A DNA stretch of 30,959 nucleotides from Saccoglossus kowalevskii (taxonomy: Eukaryota; Hemichordata; Enteropneusta; Harrimaniidae). The first letter of the stretch is position 1. The number at the start of each line of letters is the position of its first letter. Position numbers and translations under genes: made by a program. The stretch is taken from assembly GCF_000003605.2 (NCBI RefSeq), contig NW_003141810.1, positions 252,578-283,536 of the forward strand. The letters are read 5' to 3'. The notes beneath the pieces are model-generated. The model saw nothing but the letters and a program-made list of their open reading frames with translations. It had not been told where the DNA came from and did not search any database. This document shows positions 9,721 through 21,200 of this stretch, piece after piece.

Positions 9721-10892
9721 TTGAACGGGGACTACCGGAGGGTAATAAGATATACTGAGGAAGGGAGTACAGACTTATTTGTAAAGGTACGTCAGTTTTG
9801 AGAGTTTATCCTATGCTAATACAGTGGCCATAGAACATGTTCACACACGAAAACTCCTGCACGTTCTCTTAGAGCACACCCATCTTCCTGAAACAGAAAT
9901 GATGAAATTCAACAATACCCGGTAACAATAATTGTTTCCAGACAAGCATATGTAAAGTGAAACAACTTGAATTAAAGTTATTATAAACAACTTTTACCTT
10001 TAATTTTTCATGTATTCAATTTGCAATTTATCCTCCTGTAGCCAAAACACTCATTTTATTTAACCAATTATCATGAGAATACAGCATTATCTGGAGAGCT
10101 ACACTAAGGTATCTTATTCCCATTCATTCCTGCAACACCAGTTTCACAAAGTAGACTCGAGAGATTAAATTGCATCTTTGCCAGATTTACATGCAAGTTT
10201 CCAGATCTATATTCAAGATGTGCACACATCCTTCCTTATCTAATCTAGCCTGAGAAACGGCATTTGAGGACTTATCCCAGGGTAATGTCGCCTTTTTATC
10301 TGTCGGATGCACCACAGCTTACAGTAATTGCAAAGGTTTGGGTCATTATCTGTGTATTTAGAAACGGCGGTAAGAGTATCTACAATATTGGTGAACAGAA
10401 AAGCTTTCGAATTTCACAATTACCGATACTATTACTCGTATCACTTATACTGATAATGGGATTATAATTGTTGCGTCATTAACCTTAGCTCGGTAGAGAT
10501 ATCGTATGAACGGCAATTACGGTACATCACGATTTCTTTCTTAGAGCAGTGATATTGAATCTTTGTCGTGATATATCAAGGCAATTAGCGGTATTTGTGT
10601 TGGTTAGGATCGAGGATATGTTATCAGGAACATAATAAATTTGTTCCCAATCGCCTTAAAATTTAATTCTAACTACATACATATATACGAAATTCGGTCG
10701 TTAGATCAATTATAGATTAAATAGTAATTTTCTAACCTACGAAAGGATACGAAAGATTCAATGATTATAGATAATTTGTTACAAGTTTGGAAAGCTTTTA
10801 CTGTACCAACATTTCACATGGTTTTGTTGAAGTCAACCACCCACGGTCTACCCTACAAGCTGATGCATGATAGTGTTAGAAAAAGCCGTCTT
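9721..10892. other. Intron 1 stretch, no gene seen
   Basis: Mostly unique-looking. The part from about 10260 to 10620 has a more balanced base composition and no repeats, so it is a reasonable place to look for a conserved non-coding element, but I identify no specific function. Confidence 0.4.
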
Positions 10893-10905
10893 TGACCTTT
10901 GACCC
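10893..10905 (-). promoter_or_regulatory. DR1 nuclear-receptor element
   Basis: The minus strand reads GGGTCAAAGGTCA, a perfect direct repeat of RGGTCA with one-base spacing, the classical HNF4/RXR-type site. Binding is inferred from the motif only. Confidence 0.45.
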
Positions 10906-10999
10906 TAGTTAAAATAAATAATTTGATTGGGTGTGCAATTGGATTCATCAATTTCAAAATTAAACCAATAGATTTTGCTGTCTGATATCATGTTATTGC

Positions 11000-11152
11000 T
11001 TAAAGCGGGAGGGTTAAATCACCTACGCAGACGTTGGAATTGAGTTCCAAGCGACGATAACAACACACGCTTAAAATGCAAAGGCTCATGGGTAGACGCT
11101 TGTTTGTAAACAATCACACGCTATGACAGGTGACAACTCACCCGCTTTAATA
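11000..11152. mobile_element. Second hAT-like MITE copy
   Basis: About 153 bp, matching the element at 3871-4038 along its length (AAGCGGGAGGG…, GACGATAACAACACACGC versus GATGATAACAACACACAG, AAAATGCAAAGGCTCATGGG, TTGTTTGTAAACAATCACAC) with inverted ends TTAAAGCGGG / CCCGCTTTAA. No clear 8-bp duplication remains at this copy. Confidence 0.85.
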
Positions 11153-11307
11153 TAGAAATTTGTGTTTAATTTACATAGTAAGAATTCCGACAGGATACGG
11201 CGAGACGACGACTGAATAAATGAACCTTGGCTAGCGAAATTGGTATACCAAAGCGTTCAGCAAGTATGTAACATAACTAAGTTCCTTGTCATGTACAAGT
11301 ACTGTAG

Positions 11308-11456
11308 TACTGTGAACTCATTTATCCTCACTTGGAATTTATTTTTGCTATTTTCGCTGAAGAGATGGATCAGTGAAAATAAAATCCAGTGAAAATACTT
11401 TTTTTTTAATATATTACAATCATCAAAAATCAGTAAAAACAATATTATCTACAGTA
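11308..11456 (+). mobile_element. CTGTRRAATAC-family MITE with internal deletion
   Basis: Both TA-bounded ends are present (TACTGTGAACTCA … TCTACAGTA), with the TTTTGCTATTTTCGCTGAAG and CAGTGAAAATAAAATCCAGT blocks, but about 60 bp of the right half is missing compared with the full copies. Confidence 0.75.
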
Positions 11457-12382
11457 CAGAACAGCAGAAATATTAAAACTACTACTATTTTACTGTCAAA
11501 TAAAACAGTAATATTTTACTTGTATTATTTATTCAAGAAATAATTCATCAAGAACTGTCAACTGCATAATATAAACAAGCATAATATTAAAAGCATGACT
11601 GATCACTCCTGTTTTTATAATCATTGCTAATAGCTATTAAAAAAACTTCCCAATACACAAAAAAATTATAAAATTCTCAAAGTTTTGTGGGACTGTATAA
11701 AACACTCATATGAATATATTATCACATGAACTGTGTTAACCTTTAGTGTCCTAGATCTATATTCATGGTTTATAAAAAATTTTTTTGGTACATGTTTGTG
11801 CATATATATATATATTAGCTTGAAATTTGTTGGTGTAAGCAGCATAAAAGATTGGCGGTCGTCACGGTGTGTTATGTTTGCTATGAATCCCATGCGATGA
11901 AAAGCAGGCAAGATGAATTGTTTGTTTATGCAAAATTGAATCGTAAATTGTCTGACAATCGAACCACTCCTAATAGTGAGGTCTTTCGTAATTATTGATG
12001 TGTCTTGGGGGAATCATTAAAAGAAGATGATCTGTAGACATGAAATGAAAGACTTATTTCATAGAGTTGAATGGTTATAAAAGGAAACCTTTGCTAAGGG
12101 ACTTATTCGATACATTCTTTTTTATTGCCCGCATGCATTATTTAGTTTACAATTCATATAAATCATTCATTTAAATGATATAAACGGCAGTTACGAAAGA
12201 TATACCGATTGAACTGAAATCTAGTTCCAGAAACACTCCAAAAATATTGTAAACAGTGAATTTTTGCCACTAGCATTTTTTGGCAATTTCAATTCAAAAA
12301 AAAAATTTTGAAAGTTTTTACATGATATGAAATTTTACTAAAAACAAGCAGTCTCTCGATTGAAATAGCTTCACTGTCAGAA
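11457..12382. other. Intron 1 stretch, no gene seen
   Basis: AT-rich, with a short TA dinucleotide run near 11806-11816. Open frames here are short and resemble nothing known to me. Confidence 0.5.
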
Positions 12383-12633
12383 GACATCATTAGAAAATGA
12401 ACAAATCTGAGAGCGGTCTACCCGAGCTACCTATGTATAGTATCAAAGCAAACGGACTTGCTGTTTTCAACATGAATTAGAAAATATCACTTTTTACCAA
12501 AAATTACAAAAATGTTCATCAAAATTAGATAATTGAAGATATCATCGGGAAATGAACAAATCTGAGAGAAGTACACATGTAGTACCCATATATATTATAT
12601 CAAAGCAATTGGACTTGCGGTTTCCAACAAGAA
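12383..12633 (+). repeat. Diverged 155-bp-offset duplication
   Basis: 12383-12476 and 12538-12633 share AAATGAACAAATCTGAGAG, TATCAAAGCA, GGACTTGC and TTTTCAACA/TTTCCAACA in the same order. They are separated by about 60 bp, so the period is 155 bp. The family is unknown. Confidence 0.75.
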
Positions 12634-13882
12634 GACAAAAAAGTTGACACGAACAACGTCAGATAACAACGGACAATTACTCATATGATAAGCTCGACAA
12701 AGTCAACAGCGAAGCTAAAAAATAAACTGTACTCAAACCATTCTTACATTTATAATGCTTCTCACAATTTCTCACAGCATGTGTATTTTCTATCCTTTAT
12801 ATTATCCGCCCTTGATTTCACCCACCATACATTTTGATAATTTATTCATTTTTTTTTAATGTTTAATGGCATTCTATGAAGACTAGTTTATTGATATAAA
12901 TATTTGGCGACCATTAATATTTTCAACACCATAATTTTTCCCATAAACAAATGTTGTTTCTACATTTTCCACGATTTTTTTTTTCATGTTGGATCAGATA
13001 GACACAATTTCAACAACAAAATTTGAAAACTTAAAGTTACGTAATTTATTTTGAGAGACAAAAATGATGTTGGCACCTAAAAGTTTGAAACAGATCATTG
13101 GATTTACTTGATTGAACAAGTTGAGTCATTAAAATCAAGAAAAAAAACAGCTTTTCATAAAAAAGTAGGTTACACATTCATGGTAGGTTCTTGTATGATA
13201 AAACAATGATAACCAATGATAAACAATTGAACCACAAAATGTATTGTGGGTGGGTACAGGTTTTGCACCGAGCATGTGAACAATTCATTGTGGAAATTAT
13301 TACCACAGGTGATGGAACCTCCCTGAATTATGTAAATTTGTTTTTTTAATTTAATTAATAAAATTTGGCTTTACGTCAATAACAACAATATTCAACTTTT
13401 CAGTCCACATCATATTGAGCATATACATGTAGCTTGAAATGAAGAAATACTGTCACCATAGAAACCAATAGATATGAATCAACATCTCACACATCTTAAC
13501 ATTTGATTTTTTCAATTTGATAAAATGGAATCCTATCCCCTGACCTAAATTATAGTTATTTCTTTATGACAATGACAAATCACTTTACATTTTAACGTTT
13601 TAATCGGTATTGCTAAGAAGAAACCAACTTTTATGAGAATTGAAAAAAAAAATTGATCAGTTTTTTATTCATTGTCCATTTTATATTGATTTAATTGCCA
13701 TCAATATTTCAGTTTCTCTCTGTCGTATTACGATTTGTTGTTGTTTTATTCATCAATATTGAAAAACAGTTTTTTTTTTGAAAAACCACACAAAAGCATT
13801 TAACTGTCAAACAAAATAACAGTAAAATACACACTGTTCTTTGGTAAAGGGTATTGTATGCTCATGGGACCACATTTTCCAT
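12634..13882. other. Intron 1 stretch, no gene seen
   Basis: Strongly AT-rich, with many poly-A and poly-T runs and CCAAT words but no recognisable element. Confidence 0.5.
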
Positions 13883-14058
13883 CAACCAATCATATGCATG
13901 CTTATGTTGAGGCTATTTTAATTCAACCAATCATATGCATGCTTTTGTTGAGGCTATTTTAATTCAACCAATCATATGCATGCTTTTGTTGAGGCTCTTT
14001 TAATTCAACCAATCATATGCATGCTTTTGTTGATGATATTTTAATTCAACCAATCATA
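13883..14058 (+). repeat. 41-bp tandem array, 4 copies plus a partial
   Basis: Unit CAACCAATCATATGCATGCT followed by TTTGTTGAGGCTATTTTAATT. Copies start at 13883, 13924, 13965 and 14006; a partial copy starts at 14047. The units are nearly identical. Each contains a CCAAT box (ACCAATCA) and ATATGCATG. Confidence 0.95.
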
Positions 14059-14421
14059 ATCCAGGCAATAGTAGACCATGATTGTTGGGTTTTTGTTGTT
14101 AGAATGACAAATAAAAATAAAAGCACAAAACATATGTATATATTTTGGAGAATAAAATGAATAATAAACTTTTTTTTTCTCTGGGATTAAGACATCCAAG
14201 ATGCGCAGATAAAAATTGTTTATTGTACAAAAAAAAACAATTTCAAGTTTTATGACAATATTTTTCTGCAAAAAATAAGAACACACTAAAAACAAGATAA
14301 ATGACCTGGAGAATGAATTGAATTGATCAAGACATCCCTCTATATGATAAAAATCTAATAATACACAGCAATATGAATTCTCAAATATTATCATGTCAGA
14401 TTTATATCTTAAAATTGTATG
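14059..14421. other. Intron 1 stretch, no gene seen
   Basis: AT-rich. A minus-strand open frame of about 130 codons covers it, but its composition (low complexity, rich in F, Y, I and L) reflects base composition and I recognise no domain. Confidence 0.5.
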
Positions 14422-14824
14422 TACCGGTAAATGCATTTATTCTTTTTTCGCTGGGTTTTAATTTTGCTATTTTCGCTGTATAAATCGCTAAATTTAATCC
14501 ACATGAATATTTAAAATAACAATAAACTGTAAAATACTTTACTTTAGCTAGAATTAATTTTTGCTGAAAAGACTTTTTGGGTGTTTTGTATGGAATTGTT
14601 TTCACTGATTTTTGACGAGTTGAATGTAAAATATAGGAAAACAGGTATATTCGCTGGATTTTATTTTCACTGAATCATTCCTCCAGCGAAAATTAGTTGC
14701 AAGCGAAAATAAAGTATTTTACAGTAACTCTTTGTTTTCTTGGCAAATTTGTGTACTTAAAACCCAGTGAAATTGATGAAAATAGTGAAATTAAACTCAG
14801 TGCAAAATAAACGGTTTCACTGTA
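14422..14824. mobile_element. Older MITE relative split by a younger copy (nest)
   Basis: The left part (14422 to about 14525: TACCGGTAAATGCATTTATT … CGCTGGGTTTTAATTTTGCT) and right part (about 14727-14824, ending CACTGTA) are inverted relatives of each other and of the CTGTRRAATAC family. Between them sits a nearly intact family member (14526-14726). The simplest reading is insertion of a younger copy into an older one. Confidence 0.65.
14526..14726 (-). mobile_element. CTGTRRAATAC-family MITE, inner element of the nest
   Basis: Near full length: CTGTAAAATACTTTACTTTA at the left and ATAAAGTATTTTACAGTA at the right, with the TGACGAGTTGAATGTAAAAT block in the middle. The left flanking TA is replaced by AA. 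Confidence 0.88.
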
Positions 14825-14967
14825 TATTATCACAGTTGAATTCACTTTTTATGTAGCATGTCAACACACAGTTAAATTATCTATGGATTGCTAGGTTTTG
14901 CACTTAGAAATAACTTTTAACTATATCCTATTATAAAGGGATTATCTGGCAACCTTTAGTACTCAAT

Positions 14968-15003
14968 AGGTCATGGGTCAAACTCTGAGAAGGTCAGAAG
15001 TCA
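14968..15003 (+). promoter_or_regulatory. Two neighbouring DR1 elements
   Basis: AGGTCATGGGTCA (14968-14980) is a perfect RGGTCA DR1. AGGTCAGAAGTCA (14991-15003) is a second one with one weaker half-site, starting 10 bp after the first ends. Motif evidence only. Confidence 0.45.
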
Positions 15004-15205
15004 ACTGAACAATCATTGAGGTTAAATACTGTGACATTTTGCCTTAGCTTAATCCTGAAATTTTAATTCTTTAAATAGTAGTATTTCCTATTCAATCCCA
15101 AATGAATTTGTAAACGATCATCAAATTTTACAAACTAGTTTTGTCTGTTTTCTCTATTGTGACAAATTCACAGAAAGTGTAAGCACTGAAATTTTGGAAC
15201 AAAAA

Positions 15206-15300
15206 AAAATGGCTGTCAATTTTGAAAATTTTGAACGTCTGCAAACAGATAGACAGACGGATGAATTGACAGACAGACAGGCGTTAATGAATTGTAATTG
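15206..15300 (+). repeat. Fragment of the AAAATGGC repeat with a GACAGA tail
   Basis: It starts AAAAATGGCTGTCAATTTTG and ends in a (GACA)-rich tail (GATAGACAGACGG … GACAGACAGACAGG), like the copy at 9546. The hairpin arm is lost. Confidence 0.5.
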
Positions 15301-17240
15301 TCCTATGCATAATTCCAGGCTTCATGTAATTATGTGAGTAAAACAGGGATGACCAACAGGCCTTGCAGGTGTCCCTAGCAACATACAGCTGACTTCATTG
15401 CACCATGGCAACAAGAAGGCATCACATGATTAGAACTCTTTGATTACATTTTGCAATGCATACCGTACTACTGGTGCATACAGGGGGAGTAACGACAGTG
15501 TGTAGCAAAGCCTTGTATGAAAGTAGTGTTTCCAGGTTTTCAAGACGTAAAGATACATTTTGAATGAATGAAAGTAAAGAGTTAGTATCCTTTGCTGTGC
15601 CTAACAAGTGCATCGGTATTAATAATAATTTTTGTAAAATTACATTTTCATACAGTTGTGTACTACATGTAAAAGTGAAAGAGACAAATAGAAATAAAAG
15701 AATGGAATTAATTCACTGCTCAAAGTTTTTACCTACAATTTTATAGAATATTTTCTTTAGCATTTTCTTTATTTGTGGCGACAAATTTTATTAAAATTGA
15801 CCTTTCTTGATGAGAATATCAAACGTATAAAAGATTCAACAGGTAACTAGCTACCTTGAGGAAGGTTACAAAATTGTATATAGCTGTGATCAGTCTATAT
15901 TTGTGAGCAGACTGTTCACACAGAACAAAAGCAATAAACCAATACATCAATCAACAGCAACATTGAATGATTGCCAAATTTACAAAAAAATTGTGTTTAA
16001 TATTGTTAATTGATTTCCAATATGTTTAATAGACAAAGAGCAAACAACACTGTTTTCAATTTTATCAAAAGAGAGTGCTTAGTTACAAAAAATTCGATGA
16101 AAACTAAAAAAAGAACTCCAATAAAAAGAACATAAGATATGTTTCTCTATAATTTTATTGAAAAATCAATTTTTTTTTTATTTCAATTGTCAAGTCTGAT
16201 GGACTCTTTTTTCACAACCAAGAAAAAAACATACCCCCGGTACCATGTTTCTAGTAGTCTGTTCACTTAGGAACTATTTACAAAGATCTGTAGAGGCATC
16301 TATCATGAGCTCTAGGAATGAAGTCTATTTTGTCAAATTTCATTCAAAAAAACTTGTTTTATCTCAAAATTGGAAAAGGAAAAGTGGGCAAATCTATTAA
16401 TTGTGAAAAAATTAACTCACTGCTGTGAACGAAATTAACATATTAATTAATTAGTATAATTACAGAGCGGTCTGATTGAAACATCATCCGCTCATGTAGA
16501 CACAGCAATACTTTCAAGTAGAATGTTCTATTTTGTGTATGTCTTAAAATGAACTAATATTTGTTATGCTTTCAGTCAAAATAAGTAGGCAACCCAAATT
16601 AAATTTTACGTTCATATGGATATGTCATGCACGTTAATTCGTTTAAGTATGTACGACCATAAGGTTACACATCACGGTACTTCTGTACATTCGGTACATT
16701 TCTCTATTCCTTGAATCATGCTTTATTATATAATACATATTTAAGTTTAATTGCTGTTATTTTAGGTGGTAATATTTGTTATTATTAAATAAAATTAATA
16801 TTATATTGACAGTCAACGTTGCATGTTGTCCATCTTACACTGAGTTAAGTTCGTGTGGCCTTCAACGTGTTGACCAAAATGACAAAAAAATTGACATTGT
16901 CACAAAATCATTAAAATATGGATCATTTCGACAATGAACACATTGATTATTTATGTTGCCAATGCAACAGTGGGGAAACATGGATGTGCTCACTCTTTTT
17001 GAAACATCTGACATCAACTCTTTATCTATGTATCTCTCTCTGAACTAAACATGTTATACTGTGTTATGTTTGTCTCCTTTGGTATTTCGAAATTGTAAAT
17101 TTACTTGTAGATTCCAACATAGTCTGAGTTTGCTTATTGAGATTGAGTATCCAGGCATTCTATTTTTTTCACATAAGCGCACATGTTACTAATAGAGCAA
17201 ATACAGGAGGAATCAAAACTCATGGAGGCCTTCATGGCTT
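15301..17240. other. Intron 1 stretch, no gene seen
   Basis: AT-rich unique-looking sequence. Short open frames on both strands near 15420-15750 overlap one another and match nothing I know. TTAATTAATTAG-type homeodomain words occur at 16440-16460. Confidence 0.5.
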
Positions 17241-17476
17241 TTAACCTTTTCACCACCAGACTTTCTGGACCAAATTTTTCTGCACTTTTTTCTTATATGC
17301 TTCAATATTTCTGGAAATGAACCCTAATTTTGAAGCTAACAGCCAAAATTTTAATCCATTCTCAGTTTTCACTCAAAAAATGTGGCTATTTTTGTCCCAC
17401 TGTTCTGAAAGAAAGTGCAGACTATAAGCGGAACTATTTTGTGATGAAAAGAGGGAACTGGTAGTGAAAAGGTTAA
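17241..17476. mobile_element. piggyBac-like MITE, full copy with TTAA ends
   Basis: TTAA at both ends (17241-17244 and 17473-17476) encloses 228 bp with inverted termini CCTTTTCACCACCAG / CTGGTAGTGAAAAGG. A duplicated TTAA target and CCYTTT-type termini are hallmarks of piggyBac elements. It carries no transposase and is non-autonomous. Confidence 0.85.
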
Positions 17477-17580
17477 AATAGTCAAATATTTCCTTCACAA
17501 TTTCAGTCTATTAAAAACATTTTTAAGAAATCAGATATGTCCACAGGTTTAAGCCCTGACCACTGTATTGTAAATCCATC

Positions 17581-17769
17581 TACTGTAAAATACTTTATTT
17601 TCGCTTGGAATTAATTTTCGCTATTTTCGCTGAAGGAATGATTCAGTGAAAATAAAATCAAGTGAATATACCTTTTTTTCTATATTTTACATTCAACTAG
17701 TCAAAAATCAGTGAAAATAAATTTCATACAAAACACCCAAAATGTCTTTTCAGCGAAAATTAATTCCAT
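17581..17769 (+). mobile_element. CTGTRRAATAC-family MITE, right end lost
   Basis: Left terminus TACTGTAAAATACTTTATTT and the internal blocks match the family. The alignment stops after GCGAAAATTAATTCCA, so the last 25 bp or so of the right terminal repeat are missing. Confidence 0.88.
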
Positions 17770-18072
17770 ATAAACATAAATTAACATACTGCTCAAAATA
17801 TACTTCTTTTGCTGATTCTATTTTTAAGAAAGTAGTATTCTGCTGATTATTAATATTTAGACAAAAAAGAAAAAAACACAGAAGAACAAATATTTGCAAA
17901 TGCTGAAACTCCCCTGCGAAGCAATAATGTGCATTGAAGTTATGAGAGAGTGGTGTGAAAGACGACAGCTGTATAAAGATTAATTAATTCAATTGCAAAT
18001 AGAGTGCAGTTGAGTCAAAGCACATATACATGTACAAGGCACACTTTGATACATCTAAAAAATCTGCCAAAA
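17770..18072. other. Intron 1 stretch, no feature seen
   Basis: 303 bp of AT-rich sequence between the truncated MITE and the 83-bp duplication. Confidence 0.4.
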
Positions 18073-18213
18073 AAGCTGCTCTCTGATTGGTCCGAATGTT
18101 AGGTGTTAAAGTTAGGTAGCCAATCAGGTACATCGAAAAAAACTTGTAAACAAACAAGCTGCTCTCTGATTGGTCCGACTGTTAGGTGTTAAGATTGGGT
18201 AGCCAATCAGGTA
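18073..18213 (+). repeat. 83-bp tandem duplication carrying inverted CCAAT boxes
   Basis: Two copies begin AAGCTGCTCTCTGATTGGTC at 18073 and 18156. In each, CTGATTGG and CCAATCAG form an inverted pair about 35 bp apart, so the pair can be read as a hairpin or as two NF-Y-type CCAAT boxes in opposite orientation. Confidence 0.85.
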
Positions 18214-21200
18214 TACTCTTGTAGCTTTGCATTGACTCAGATAATACAGTGTTATATTTTCATTAAAAAATCATCCAACGGTTGAAAATAAAATCATTTT
18301 TAATAATAGATTACTCTCCGTTCAGTATGAGATGCAGCATACTGCGAATCAAAGGCTGCCGCAAATTTTGAACGATTCGATTTTGAATTCTTTTTTACAG
18401 CTCAACGTTGAAATGCTTTTTTCTACAAAAGGAATTTTACTCTGAGATACCATCACTTCATCAAAACTGACCATCTTATGTTTATAGCACAGTATTAAAC
18501 ATAGAAATACCTCCAAAATACTTTTGAGTCTGTCCCATCCAGTTTGATGTCAGTACAATGCTATGACCTTTGTTTATCCCGTTTTGACATTTAATTTCAC
18601 GTATAACGCAGGATTTCGCAGTTTATTTCAGTAACATTCAAGGAGAGGCAACATCTTGATATGGTACACCAAAATCTCACTGAAGAACAGAGAAACTTAC
18701 AGTGACAGATTGAAACATGATTTGGGCGCCCTGACGAGATTAACTTAATAGGATTAGCGAAGTATACATGAAGTCAGTATTATTTGTACCATGGTGTATC
18801 TCATTTCACCTCTGCGCTACTCTGAGTGATTGAATCATTCCAGCAAATTATTAGTCTTTTCCAATGTCAAGCTTTATTGACGTTCTTCGTTTAGACAACC
18901 GGCTTAAATGTTCGTAATTCAGAAACTCAATCGCAGAGAGATTGAAATAGAGAAACATGTGTGTATGTAGCAGTAGCATGTAGCAATCACTGTGGTTGAG
19001 CGCGGCATAAGGGAAGTCAGAATTCTATGTGACTCCTTAGTTTTGTAATTTACATTTGAGCCACAAGTCAGCACAGTAGAGTGGCTATAGTCTCAGCTGC
19101 TTAGCTAGATCAGTATATTTCTTGCATCATCAATCTTGATAAAAGGATTAAACACAATCACCAACCATAGGCCATCTAATGTCTATGCTGACGGCAGGTC
19201 AAACTTTGCATGGTAGGTTGAACAGTAACATGCATGAATTATAAACTTAATAAATATTTGAATAAGCCAGCATATCACATACATGTAGCCATTATGTGTG
19301 TACTATTCTATGGAAAACAGGTGAACAGCACCCTTTATCGATTATAGAGCGCCCTCTTGTAGTCAAATACATTTTTATTATATTTTTTCTTAATTTTTTT
19401 TGTATACTAGCCTGATGCAACTTCGAAAGGGCAGCACACACGTCAATAACAGCGATGGATCACTAGAATTTCGGTCATAGAGAATTCTAATAATAGATTA
19501 TCAAGCATTATTTAATTTTAACAGAAAACATAAATTTCTTGCATGATAGAATATCAATTGGCACGGAAAGAATGTCTTATTAGGTTTCGACAGAGCCGCT
19601 ACTTTAATATATTAACTACGTTGTAGCCACGACACTGTATCATTAACTTAACTTAATAGACTCGTCAATAATAATAATTGATCAATTCTGGCGTTTACAT
19701 CTCAAATTGCTGCACAATTAGGATATAGCATGTTTAATTCACTATAGGAACCATTTCAGGTTTTGTACTGGTTGTATCATGTTCTGTTGCGATTACAGAG
19801 GCAGCTCGATTACGGCAGAATCTACATAGTTTGTGCAACAAATCGACTACTTCTATCAAAATGGCACAATGCAACAGAGAAAATGCGGCATGTAATAGAG
19901 CATCTAAACATACAATGCATGGTGAATTTTGGGTTCTCAATTGCTGAAAAAGAATGTGTGTGGCTTCTTTTGGGGATGCAGCTTCTAATACAGATTTTAG
20001 GGTAATTAGAATAACATTCTAGCACAGCAAACAAACAAAAGGAGGACTATTTTAGTGATTAGGCCCAGAAAGAAACATTCATGTTTCCTGTCTGAAGGTT
20101 AAAATCTAAACTGAACTTGAATTTATTTTGTTATCTCGTATTGCTATTAGAATGCGATGGAAATGTAGAAGTTAAAACTATTCTACATGTTTTTCCCTCC
20201 TCATTTCCTTTAAGCATTGAAAATCAATTTAAAAAAATCAACAATTCATCTTTGATGAACGTCAACTGCTTTGTGGGACCATCTGCCAATATTTAGTATG
20301 TTGACATTGGGCAAATATTTTTAAACATAAATAAAGTTTAGTTTCGCCTCATTTCGAAATGCTCGGAAAAGAAAGAATTGTTTGAATAGCGTTAGATGAA
20401 TTGTTACATAATTTTATATTTATTTTAGAAATTGCATTCATTCTAGTTTCTTTCATGACCTACATAATATCACAGATGATTTTTCAGAATATCACTTGCA
20501 TAGCGACGCAACAAATATTTTTGTTACGCAAATCTTGTTTTTATTAATCAAATATTGCACAAGAGATTGTAAAAAAAAAAAAAGCAAATTATTTTCACAA
20601 TTCTGATGCTGTGAAGCAATTTTTTGTTTGTTTTCGTCTTTCAAAAAAATGACCATAAATTTTAATTTTTAATGTTTTTTCTTTCAGAAAATTCAAATAG
20701 AATTTTAATACTCATAATAAAAGTCAGTGAGTTTTTTACAACGTGATATTAAAGTAGATGTACCGCTATATTAGAGACGTGCAAACAAAGTTTTGAATAC
20801 ACATGTACGCGAGTATCGGTAAATCCCTCCTTGAATTCAAGTGGTCAATTCACATCTGATTCAAGAGGTAAATTTACACACTGTTTTTGACGGGGTTCCC
20901 GATCTGATTCACTGAACCAAATTTTGCCGACTTTTTTCTCACTCATCATCAAACGTCCATTCTCTCACGTTCTAAAATGACTTATTTTTTTGGGTCTAGT
21001 TGTCTGCATGTCAACTGTCAACGGAGCAGACATGTCGCCACATTGTCAATGCAGCAGACACTTCTAATGGCAGGAAACATGTTCATGTTAAGACGAACAA
21101 GTGCCTTTAATGGAAATGTACTGTATATGGGAAATGGGACAACACATTGACAGTCATAAAACAAATACATACATGTAGCTGCCCTTGAAAACATACTTCA

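Noticed and set aside
13876-13890. Possible KCNQ1 exon 1 coding for the pre-S1 motif GWKCF
   Set aside because: I checked the TTCCA words I could find upstream of exon 2 for the pattern that motif requires; none fits in frame.
19734-20034. Overlapping open frames of 68-80 codons on both strands
   Set aside because: No domain, no supporting splice context, and length expected by chance.
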